This document shows, in pieces, positions 1-10,300 of a stretch of 64,000 bases of DNA. Numbering within the stretch: position 1 is the first letter of the stretch; each line of letters begins with the position of its first letter. A program made the translations under genes and the position numbers. The DNA is from Elmis aenea. Taxonomy: Eukaryota > Arthropoda > Insecta > Coleoptera > Elmidae. The stretch is taken from NCBI GenBank assembly GCA_947652605.1, contig OX393577.1, forward strand, positions 34,413,466 through 34,477,465. Direction: 5' to 3'. Under the pieces are notes generated by a model. The model was not told the DNA's origin and ran no database searches. It saw only the letters and a list, made by a program, of their open reading frames with translations.

Positions 1-605
1 GAAAGCTGAAACTTTTGCTGACCATCTAGCCCAAATATTTAAACCTAATGACATCCATTCTAATGCCTTCACACAAGAATACGAAAATCTTAAAAAAAAG
101 AGGGATTGAACGAGTTACTTCGCCAAAGAAACTAAGACTAGCTTAAATCTCGAATCAAATCTTTCATATCCAACAGATTGTGTAGGTTAAACAAGGAAAC
201 GAATACTCTTAACTGAAAGAAGTGAGAACAGAAGTCCTACAAGGCAGCGTTCTGGGTTAAGTTCTTTACTAACTCTACACTTTTGATTTGCCACAACTAA
301 TATCACAATAGCTACCTTTGCAGGCGATACTACAATTTTAGCAGTAGGTATAGAGACTGAAGAAGCAACAATAAAATTGCAACACGCGTGTGACCAAATT
401 AGCAGTTGGACAAAACAGTGACAAGTGAAATTAAACCAACAAAACTCAACCCACATATACTTTCATGTCAAAAATATAGGGTAACAATTTTCGATATTGA
501 TCAATGTTCTCGTCGTCCCGTGATAATACTGGCAAGTATTTAGGCATGACTCTTAACACGTGGAAGGCACATGTGAAAAAGAAAAAAAAAGAAATAAACC
601 CGATA
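1..605 (+). pseudogene. Non-LTR (Jockey-like) reverse transcriptase remnant, part 1
   Basis: The + strand translates, with shifts and stops, to a decayed Jockey-type ORF2. KAETFADHL occurs near position 4, a QGSVLG-like stretch near 240, and the RT active-site motif FAGDT (from FADDT) near 319. A KYLGMTL-like motif occurs near 535-555, followed by a lysine-rich WKAHVKKK. The order matches the end of the finger, palm and thumb regions of Jockey RT. The piece is cut at 605 by a palindromic element and resumes at 1768. The active-site Asp to Gly change, internal stops and frameshifts show it is dead. The upstream part is outside the window. Confidence 0.75.
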
Positions 606-1767
606 TACAGGATGTTTCAGACCACCCGTACCAGCACTTTTATTCAAAAATGCGACGTCTGACAAAGATGGGAAAAAAATGTTATCACAAAAAGGCATAT
701 GTAAAATTGACTGACGCTATAGCGATTTTCGTGATTAAACCGGAAGTGGCCAAATCCAGAAGTAACTTTAAAAACTTAAATGGAACCATCCGGTTTTTAT
801 TGCATAATTAGAAAGATATTTAATAAAAAAACACTTTTTACTTGAATTTTTTTTATTATCAGCATAGTCTGTGATGATGTAGATTTGTAGATGAATCAAA
901 ACAACATTTGAAATCCTATTCGCATGTAACTGAGTTCTGGACACCCTCTTTTTTATTTAGTTTTGTATTTATTTAAATGAAATTTTAGACATATCATGTG
1001 TGAAAAACCTGATTATTTGAACATAAGTACACTACTGTTTCAATTCCGGTCTCGCCGGAAAGACCCTAAGTTTGTTATTTCAAATGGAACACCCTGTATA
1101 TTTCAAAATTTTTTGAAATAGGAAGCAATTTTGAATACAACTGCACTATTTTGTATAATGTTTTTTATTGAGTGCGAGTCATTTTTTTTTTAACGAAATT
1201 GTGGTGGTATATTAGCCAAAATAATGCAGTTGTATTCAAATTGCTTCCTGTTTCAAAAAATGTTAAAATATACAGGGTGTTTCATTTGGAATAACAAACT
1301 TAGGGTCATTTACGGCAAGACCGAAAGTAAAACAGTAGTGTATGTACATATGTTTAAATAATCAGGTTTTTCACACATATATGTCTAAAATTTCATTTAA
1401 ATAAATATAAAACTAAATAAAAAAAGAGGGTGTGCAGAACTCATTTACTTACATGCGAATAGGATTTTAAACCTTGTTATGATTTATGTCCAATGGATCG
1501 CAAACTATACTGATAATTAAAAAAAAATCAAGTAAAAAGTGTTTTTTTATTAAATATCTTTCTAATTTTGCAATAAAAACCGGATGGTTCCATTTAAGTT
1601 TTTAAAGTTACTTCCGGATTTGGCCACTTGCGGTTTAATTACGAAAACCGCTATAGCATCAGTCAATTCTACATATGCACTTTTGTCTGAATTTTTTTTC
1701 GCTATCTTTGTCAGACGTCGCATTTTCGAATAAAAGTGCTGGTACGGGTGGTCTGAAACACCCTGTA
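606..1767. mobile_element. 1.16-kb palindromic TACAGG-ended fold-back element
   Basis: The left end TACAGGATGTTTCAGACC is mirrored by the right end ending CACCCTGTA. The two arms are inverted copies of each other around about 1186, including sequence that translates to near-identical peptides on opposite strands (560-811 + and 1562-1810 -). Internal copies of the end motif lie at 1098 (CCCTGTA) and 1270 (TACAGGG), about 492-497 bases from the ends. TA flanks suggest Tc1/mariner-type insertion. No transposase is recognisable. It sits inside a Jockey-like RT reading frame. Confidence 0.8.
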
Positions 1768-2137
1768 TATATAAAACTGCATTGGATCCTAAAACGACAC
1801 TCCCATACATACAACAAAATTATGATTTATAACTAATTATATAACCTGCCTGGATTTATGGCACACGACTTTGGGAATATGCCAAATAAAGTAACATATC
1901 GTAAAAAAATTGTTCAGTCTTCTAGAAAAAAGTACTCAAAAACATTGTGAACGCGTCCGTGGTACGTCCACCATGACCTTAGAATCATGTATGGATCTAA
2001 TGAGATAAAACGCTTTGCAGCAAAACACGAAAAAAAAACTACACAATTATGTCAATCCGGAGGTCATGTGACTCCTGGACAATGATGGATTGGTTAGAAG
2101 ATTAAAAATAAAGAAACCGTTCGAACTTGTGTATTGA
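1768..2137 (+). pseudogene. Non-LTR (Jockey-like) reverse transcriptase remnant, part 2
   Basis: This is the continuation of the RT remnant that ends at 605. The + strand gives KLHWILKRHS, then with shifts WYVHHDL, NEIKRFAAKHEKKLHNYVN and LVRRLKIKKPF. These match the C-terminal region of Jockey ORF2, which usually reads WYV.N..LH.DL...V.EEI..FA..H...L..H.N. Several stops and frameshifts are present. The downstream border, about 2137, is set by loss of similarity. Confidence 0.7.
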
Positions 2138-4849
2138 GTGTAGTTCGTCAAGCAATCATCAGAAACTTTTTAACACCAATGGCAATGGGTGAATATTAGT
2201 TCTTTCATCTTAGTTTACAGAAAAATTAATGGTATGTCTATTTGACCCGTTTTAATCATTGTCATAATTATGTATTTAGCAAATGAAATATTATCTGTTG
2301 TATAGAGTAGACTGTAAAATACACCTACCTAAAAGATAATTAGCTGTTTCTTCGCTATTTCATACATTTCTTTCCTTTTTTTTGACTTTTGTAAGTTATA
2401 CTTTTGTTTTAAGGTATAATTAATTTTTTATTAGTACTTGCAAAATGTATTATATTTCGAATTTATTCATCTCTTATTTACTCTGCAAGGAAACATCAAG
2501 TCAGTAAAGTCGAATCTTGTATTTTGTATTTGATACAGAAATCCAATATAACAAGTAACGTCTTGCTTTAATAAAATCCAAATGATGTGATACGCACGAT
2601 ATCTTAACTCTTCGTTTGGATACCATAGAAACGTTGTACTAAAAGTCAGTCAATTTATCGATGTTGGCAATAAAGTTCTGGATGTTAGCTGAGTTTTAAA
2701 TTTTACTGCTGAATGGCACGCTACAGTTGCTCGTTCATTATTGTATTTCATATTTTATATTAATTTCAACTATTTTAAATTAATTTTAGATGTAAATTAT
2801 CTTAGCTGAACATTTCTCTACTACACATTTTATTTCAAAACTTGAAACAATGTGCTGAATTTTAGTGTTAAAATTACCATAGTCGTATCTCTGTCTTATT
2901 AGATTTGCATATTTGTAAAGGCAATAACAAAAGACATAATTTGTATAGACTACATCGTGATACAAGATTTCAGCGATATATAAAGGAATGATTTTCATGG
3001 TTCGTGCAGCGACTACAGATGTGTTCATCTTGTATTGCAGCTTATTACCAAGTGTTGTGTTTGATTAGACGTCTTGTGCTTGTTGAGTAGAATTTAATTA
3101 GTACTACTTTTGAAAATAAGATTTTATTGGACAGCTGCTTATAAGTACAACCACTTTATACAGGAAAATCTTAAAATATAAACGCAATTTGGTTTATTTT
3201 AAAAGTACCTGGTGTTTAAGAAGCATTTATAAAAATACTGCATTATTCATATTTAACATGAATGAAGACACTTCACAACAATAACCTTTTTAACTATTAT
3301 GCCGTGAACAAAGTAGCAATACTTAACTTCAGAAAGTATTTCACATAAATTTTCACTATTGGAAAAGAGTGATCTTTATTTTGAGTTAAACGAAACTGTG
3401 CATTGCAATTTCTAAATATATGAAATGTGCTCAAATTACGATACTCACTTCAGACGACCTTCTTTTAGACAAATTAATATAAAGCAAACTATATTATTCG
3501 AACAATATAAAACTTATTAAGTTATATCAATATTAGCCTCTATTTTTATAACAAAAACAATGTTACCTGTTTACTTTAAGGTGATTTTATCGTTTTTACA
3601 GTACTTTTGGAGCGCACAGGCCCTAATTGCAAAAGTTACTTTTTGTAAATTGCTTTTTAATTAATACACTCAAAAACCACAATTTTTGAGTATTATTTTA
3701 TTTCCCGACAGAGCTTTGTTCATCAAGTGTGAAAAACTATTTCATAATAGCAAAATTTTTGCAGGTAAAAATGTCTACTCAATTGTGGAATCCAGACATT
3801 AAAATCGTTTTTGAGTTAATATCTGGGCAGAAATTTCTGGTGACAGTTAATCGGACGTTACTTATAAACTGACGAAGGCTTTACTCACTCCAAATACACT
3901 TACCGAAAGTTTTAGACAGTACTCCTTCGTTAAGACGCTAACAAATGTGGTTTATACCTCTTCAGGCACCTCCCCATTTTGCTATGGTTGTTGGGTAACA
4001 CTCAAATCGCTTACCGAATTTAAATTAGTAAGAATTGGATGTTTGCGTCATTAGTTGACAAAAAATGCTTACACTATGTCTAAAATTAACCTGGGATCTT
4101 ACAACGTGAGAAAGCCGTGCGTGAAGTTAAAAAAAAAAGATGATGATATAGTAAAATAGGCCGCACTTTTGAGGAAGAGTACATATTATTGTTATGTTTA
4201 TTGTTTTTAATTACGGCTCGTGATCATCTTAATAACGTGGTTGGAACCTTAAACGTTGTTTTACGTAATACGCAGGTCTAGAGCAATTAGTACACAGTAA
4301 GAAATAAATAAAATATAACAATTTTAACAATAAACTCCTTTATTTTTCGACCGGCTGTACATTTCCCGGTGGTTGGTTCTTAACTACCTAAGCGCGACTG
4401 TCCAAGATTTTTAATTCCCTGTTGTTATCTCCTTTTTTATTGTAGTTGTATACCTTGTCTTTCCTATAGGCACACTTGCGTACGAGTAATAATGCTCCAC
4501 TTGAGATGTACAAATTTATCAGCAATCGTTTGTTGATTGACGAGACTCAAATACCGACGTGACCCAAATACTGACGATGGAGGGCCCAAGTTATGACCGT
4601 AATATGTCAGACGGGATATCACAATATTATGTTCCTAACGTATTATACCGTAAACATTTTCGTTTGTACCTATTCGATTAATTTAATATAGGCAAGCTAA
4701 CTTCACGGTAGTCGTAAAATTAAACATCAGAATAAATGTTAAATTCTTTAAACGTCAATCGTTTTTACTACCGAACCGTATTGTACCGCAAACATATTCC
4801 TTGTACCATTCAACGGTCTATAATTAAAGTTAATTTAAAAAACGAAGTA
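2138..4849. other. AT-rich DNA with no recognisable gene
   Basis: Only short unconvincing frames occur. I see no splice-consistent exon, RNA gene or transposon end with a partner. Confidence 0.5.
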
Positions 4850-4856
4850 TACAGGG

Positions 4857-6754
4857 TGCACCACGACCCTGAGATTCTTCGATAGCTCCTTTATTAATAA
4901 AAAAATCAAAAACTGTTTAATACAAATATTGTGCAAACCTATTTTCTACATAACCTAAAATTATTTTCAAATATACAGGGTGTTTCGTTTGACCGGCACA
5001 TATAAAAATTTAATTTTTTTAAATAGAACACCCTGTATATTTTTACATTTTTGAATTCCTCTTTAAATTTACTTTAAAAAATGTATAAGGTTATATGGGT
5101 CTTAAGTCAACCGTTTTCGTAAAATTTACATTTTTGTGAAAATTTTGAGCGATACAGCACTTTCAATTTTTTTTTACATTAAAGTTATTTAAAAAAGCGG
5201 TAAAATTTCGTTTAAAATTGAAATTGACAATAGATTAATTAACACTTTGCGCTAGCTACATTTTAAAAATATTATACAGGGTGTTTTTTACGCTTGGTCA
5301 AACTTGTGAAACTTTAAACATCGATAAGTCATTTTTCTTAAATGCAACACCCTGTATATTTTTACATTTCCTTGTAGAGAACTTAATTGTCTTTCGAAAT
5401 TATTAAGCATGTCCTATACCTAAAGTTAATATTTTTCGAGCTATCTCGATTTTTATTAGTATTACTAAGGCAATTAAAATATTTTAAAGTCGGCCATGGA
5501 CGTAAGTTGTAATTTTTCAAAGAATTTTTAAACAAAATAATAAAAAGAGCTGCAACTTTAATTTTAGGCTAAAAATGTACCCCATTTTTCCGAAATTTAT
5601 CGTATAAATTGTTCAAGAATATGTTCATGTTCTACGCACAGCCGTAGACGTTGTCTGAAAGACTCTAGCACCCTTTATAACATTTCGGGGGTTATACCAT
5701 CAAAAGCAACACGAATCCTGTTCTGCACATCGTCAGCAGTTGTTGGGGGGTCTTGATACACTTGTTTTATGGGTCCCCACAAAAATAAATCTATAGGGGT
5801 AAGATCAGGTGACGTAGGTGGCCAGGAGATTGGTCTACCTCGCCCTATCCATCTATTAGGATATTCTGTGTTCGACAACTACATTACTTGCTGTGTTGCT
5901 TTTAATGGTATAACCCCCGAAATGTTATCAAGAGTGCTAGAGTCTTTGAGACAACATCTGCGGCTGTGCGTAGAACATGAACAAGGATATAATTTTAAAC
6001 AATTTATACGATAAATTTCGGGGAAAAGGGGTACATTAATGGACTAAAATTAAAGTTGCAGCTCTTTTTATTATTTTGTTTAAAAATTCTTTGAAAAATT
6101 ACTACTTAACGTCCATGGCCAACTTTAAAATATTTTAATTGCCTTAGTAATACTAATAAAAATCGAGATAGCTCGAAAAATATTAACTTTAGGTATAGGA
6201 CATGCTTAATAATTTCGAAAGACAATTAAATTCTCTACAAGAAAATGTAAAAATATACAGGGTGTTGCATTTAAGAAAAATGACTTATTGATGTTTAAAG
6301 TTTCACAACTTTGACCAAGCGTAAAAAACACCCTGTATAATATTTTTTAAATGTAGCTAGCGCAAAGGGTTAATTAATCTATTGTCAATCTAAATTTTAA
6401 ACGAAATTTTACCGCATTTTTAAATAACTTTAATGAAAAAAAAAAATTGAAAGTGCTGTATCGCTCAAAATTTTCACAAAAATGTAAATTTTACGAAAAC
6501 GGTTGACTTAAGACCCATATAACCTCATACATTTTTAAAGTAAATTTTAAGAGGAATCCAAAAATGTAAAAATATACAGGGTGTTCTATTTAAAAAAATT
6601 AAATTTTTATATCTGCCGGTCAAACGAAACACCCTGTATATTTGAACATAATTTTAGGTTATGTAGAAAATAGGTTCGCACAATATTTGTATTAAACATT
6701 TTTTGATATTTTCATTAATAAAGGAGCTATCGAAGAATCTCAGGGTCGTGGTGC
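4857..6754. repeat. Palindrome A, arms about 855 bp, loop about 185 bp
   Basis: The left arm 4857-5711 and the right arm 5896-6754 are near-perfect reverse complements, for example CTTCGATAGCTCC at 4877 against GGAGCTATCGAAG at 6723. The loop 5712-5895 is unique and holds transposase coding sequence on the - strand. The symmetry centre is near 5804. Confidence 0.85.
5675..5878 (-). pseudogene. Tc1/mariner-type transposase C-terminal fragment
   Basis: The frame reads GRGRPISWPPTSPDLTPIDL and then FLWGPIKQVY, ending DGITPEML. This is the third-catalytic-Asp region (SPDLTPID, FLWG) and tail of insect mariner-like transposases. The N-terminal two thirds is absent. The fragment spans the loop of palindrome A, and its tail is mirrored on the other arm (the ITPEMLSRVLES part reads on + at about 5905-5950). 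It cannot encode an active enzyme. Confidence 0.75.
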
Positions 6755-8612
6755 GCCAATAGTGCGATAAAGTCCATGATTGCCCTTAATGTCAACTTAA
6801 TAAAAAAAAGATTTTAATGAAACTTATAGTATTTCTAGACGTGCATGTTTTAAAATTAGTTTCAAGTATACAGGGTGTTTCATAAAAGTGGGGCGTCACT
6901 GAAGTTATTTTTTTGAAATTGAACACCCAGTATATTTTTGCACAATCGAATTTAGCAAGAAAATCTCCATATGACTACTTTGTTTTTTTCATTTTTTTGC
7001 GACGTTGCCAATTTATCTCAAAAATCTTTGAATTTCCAGAAAAACAGGGTACAATAATACTTGTCAATAGCACAACGTTATGAATAATAATTGACAAATG
7101 ATATTTTGTACATACAAAGTCAAAAGGTGCATTCATAGTCTAAATACATCAAAATTAATTTATATTATACAGGGTGTTTCTTATAGATGTGCCAACTTGA
7201 CAATTTTCAAACATTAATAACTTTATTTTTTCAAATGGAACACCCTGTATATTATTACGTCATTTTGTTGCATTTTTGTTTTTCTTCAACTTTTCTTAAT
7301 ACTTACCTATACCTAAAACGAATATTTTCTGAGATATTTACATTTTACTTATTCTTATAAGCGTTGTGTAGGAATTTCCTAGTTTTCTCGGAGTAGGCCC
7401 CGACTTTGACAATAGAAACAATAATTTCTGTAGTAACAAATGTCAGAGTTAATTGCTGTCAATTGTTAAAACATAAATAAATTAGTATAACATATTCAAT
7501 ATGAATTTTGCAAAAGAAGAATTGATTGATACGGTCTATGTTCAGGGTGGCGAATTATCGATGCCCATACACGGGGTTATTATCAGAGATAGAAAAAAAA
7601 ACATATACGTAGTCTCGAATTCTTTTTTCGAGAGGAATTCATTGTCGTAAACAGATTTTTGATATCTTTTTTAATTTTCAAAATATAGTCAAAAACCGAT
7701 TTTTGTAAATTTTCAAAAATGTTAAATATCTCGCTTAAACAAAAAGATAAAGAAAAACTTTAGACATTTTTGCATAATCGAATTCAATTTCTTTACTCAT
7801 ATAAATATCGATACATTACACCTAACTTTCTTATTTTAAATGGCCACCATGGTTGGCTTTGATATACATCAAAAGCTTACTTTTTGCGCTTTTCAAAAAT
7901 ATATGATTTACTTATGGTTGCTATTTAAAATAAGACAGTTCAGTTAGGTGTAATACATCAATATTTATATGAGTAAAAAAATTGAATATCGCTATCTTAT
8001 TAAGGACAAAAAACTAACAAGGCTTATAAGAATAAGTAAAGTGTAAATATCTCAGAAAATATTCATTTTAGGTATAGGTAAGTATTAAGAAGAGTTGAAG
8101 AAAAACAAAAATGCAACAAAATGACGTAATAATATACAGGGTGTTCCATTTTAAAAAATAAAGTTATTGATGTTTGAAAATTGGGAAGTTGACACATCTA
8201 TAAGAAACACCCTGTATAATATAAATTAATTTTGATGTATTTTGACTTTGTATGTACAAAATATCATTTGCCAATTATTATTCATAACGTTGTGCTCTTG
8301 ACAAGTATTGTATCCTGTTTTTCTGGAAATTCAAAGATTTTTTGAGATAAATTGGCAACGTCGCAAAAAAATGAAAAAAACAAAGTACTGTCATATGGAG
8401 ATTTTCTTGCTGAATTCGATTATGCAAAAATATACTGGGTGTTCAATTTAAAAAAAAATACCTTTAGTGACGCCCCACTTTTATGAAACACCCTGTATAC
8501 TTGAAACTAATTTTAAAACATGCACGTCTAGAAATACTACAAGTTTCATTAAAAACTTTTTTTTAATCAGTTGACATTAAGGGCAATAATGGACTTTATC
8601 GCACTATTGGCG
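6755..8612. repeat. Palindrome B, arms about 600 bp, with an inner hairpin in its loop
   Basis: The left arm 6755-7363 mirrors the right arm from about 8015 to 8612, for example GCCAATAGTGCGATAAAG at 6755 against its complement near 8595. The roughly 650-bp loop is not symmetric about the same centre. It contains a second inverted repeat (about 7780-7850 against 7913-7990) and a short transposase-like start at 7501. Confidence 0.75.
7501..7650 (+). pseudogene. Possible transposase N-terminal start
   Basis: A 49-codon frame begins MNFAKEELIDTVYVQGGE. This resembles the start of the DUF4817-type helix-turn-helix domain in insect mariner-like transposases, which usually reads like FTNEELVDMIYVLGEC. 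The similarity ends after about 17 residues, where the loop sequence takes over, and a stop follows at 7648. The match is short, so this is an inference supported by its position inside a transposon. Confidence 0.4.
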
Positions 8613-8622
8613 CACCCTGTAT

Positions 8623-10235
8623 ATTAGGTTAGGTATTGGGAAAACTAAACTATCAAGTTTATGTTATTTAGCTACAAACAGTATTCGTCGATTTAACTTT
8701 AAATAGCCGAATTGTACATGAATATTTTATTTTAATAACGTAATAATAATAAATAAAAAGTTATGAATATTTACTTAGCTGTGTAAGTTGTCCGTCTGCA
8801 GTTTTTTTTTGCTACAGTAGTTAATTAATGTTAAACAATATTTGCAAATAAATATGTGCTTTTTTCAAAGAAAATCCCGTGTTTTCATAGAAAATAAATA
8901 AAAATTAACTTTATACTCCTATCATTTAGGACTTAGGTGATATGCTATTTAAAGTAATCATATCATTTCGAATGTGTACCATACTTGTACTCCCGACACT
9001 TTTAATTAAAAAAAAAACGTATTTATTATATAACTACTACAGCGAAAGGCGTTTTTTTTTTCATGCCTAAGTGTATGCTACAATGGTGAACAGTTTATTT
9101 TCGTATGTTTACTAGATAATTAGAAAAATGTGAAAAACTAAGTTTATTTAATAAAAATATAAAATTTTAACAATTAGATTGCCGCGGTTGTCATATAACG
9201 CGGCTTTGCGAGGTTGTATTTGACCCGCGTTATAAGCGACTTTCATTATATCTGGAATTTTACCAAAAGTAATGTAATACTGTAATCGTGGACTAGGACT
9301 GTTAAATATAAAATATTAACTTATTAGAAATTTATATGCGAATGTCAGTGTGTATGTTATCAAAAATACATATTTTTAATAAATCACATTTCTGCAAAAA
9401 TTTACCGTAAAATCTGGCGTATGATACGCACGCTTGATTTAGCCCAATATTTTCTGTAAAATGGACATTTGGTTTAAACATTTTGTGTTATGAAAAACTG
9501 AAAGCATAATAACAAACAGAAGTAGGTCCGCAATAAATAAAATTAAGCATATTTTATTTAATTTCGCTCCATTTTCACACTTAAATTTGACAGAAACTTG
9601 ACAGATCATATCGACATATTAAAAATAAATGATGTATTTTTTGTACTTGCAAAAATTGTGCTCAATTTACGGAAGATTTTTGGTAATCTTATAAAACGGC
9701 AATAAAGTTAAAATATTATGGACAAGTTAGCGGCCTATACTGCGCAAATGCGTGTCAATTTACCTCGACCTTATAACTATCAATTTTTTATTTACTAGGG
9801 TTAATTAAACTAAACAAAATTACTCATTAGGAAAGTTTTAATAGTAGAATCATATTTCTATATACCTTGACCTTAAAAACTTGAAAATAAAGGCACTATC
9901 GGCTTTTGAAAACTTTCAAATGTCAACACGGGGTAAGATTTGGTTGACTATATAACTAACCCTACCGTGTATCACACGAATCATGCGTTTTGTATACTTG
10001 CGCTGTCTACAAACCTTATCCAGTCAAGTATTTTTGCAGATAAAAATTAGACGGTCATATAGACAAAAGTAGTTTGTGTTACTTTAATCGTTTCCATTTC
10101 CGTTTTCAGAAAAAATCGATTGACATCGTTATTTTGTTTTTGCTTTAATTTTTTTATTCTGTTCTCATCCTCAAAAAAAACTAAATCCAAAAGAGTCGGG
10201 AGTCGTTAGTTTTTTCGACTTCTGACTTCTAAAAA
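8623..10235. other. AT-rich DNA, no gene; CpG-rich island of unknown origin at 9183-9245
   Basis: No coding signal. The stretch 9183-9245 has several CGCG-containing words (GCCGCGG, ACGCGGC, CCGCGTTATAAGCG) unlike its surroundings. It may be a relic transposon end. Confidence 0.4.
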
Positions 10236-10300
10236 AAGTTCCGACCCCCGACTCCGACTCCGACTCCGACTCTGACTCTGACTCTGACTCCCCATCCCTG
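10236..10300. repeat. GACTCC/GACTCT hexamer array ending in a hAT-like terminus
   Basis: About eight tandem, slightly varied hexamers (GACTCC, then GACTCT) run to CCCCATCCCTG at 10290-10300. Read on the - strand this is CAGGGATGGGG followed by GAGTCnG repeats. That is the form of a hAT-type terminal repeat with subterminal repeats. No left partner was found. Confidence 0.5.

Larger units (their letters stand above)
4850..8622. mobile_element. Composite of two long palindromes with TACAGGGTGC ends
   Basis: The 3.77-kb unit starts TACAGGGTGCACCACG and ends GGCGCACCCTGTA, giving about 11-12 bp terminal inverted repeats with TA flanks. It holds palindrome A (4857-6754) and palindrome B (6755-8612) back to back. 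Each arm carries two short blocks bounded by TACAGGGTG and CACCCTGTA: about 64 bp at 4974-5037 and 83 bp at 5274-5356 in A, and 65 bp at 8433-8497 and 82 bp at 8135-8216 in B. Transposase fragments in A (C-terminal part) and B (start of the N-terminal domain) indicate a Tc1/mariner-like source. See the findings for a model of how the halves joined. Confidence 0.8.

Noticed and set aside
560..811. An 83-codon frame nearly identical to one on the opposite strand at 1562-1810
   Set aside because: Both are readings of the two arms of the palindromic element and match no protein family I know.
5769..6014. An 81-codon + strand frame
   Set aside because: It reads across the palindrome loop. Its second half mirrors the - strand transposase tail and its first half is the antisense of it.
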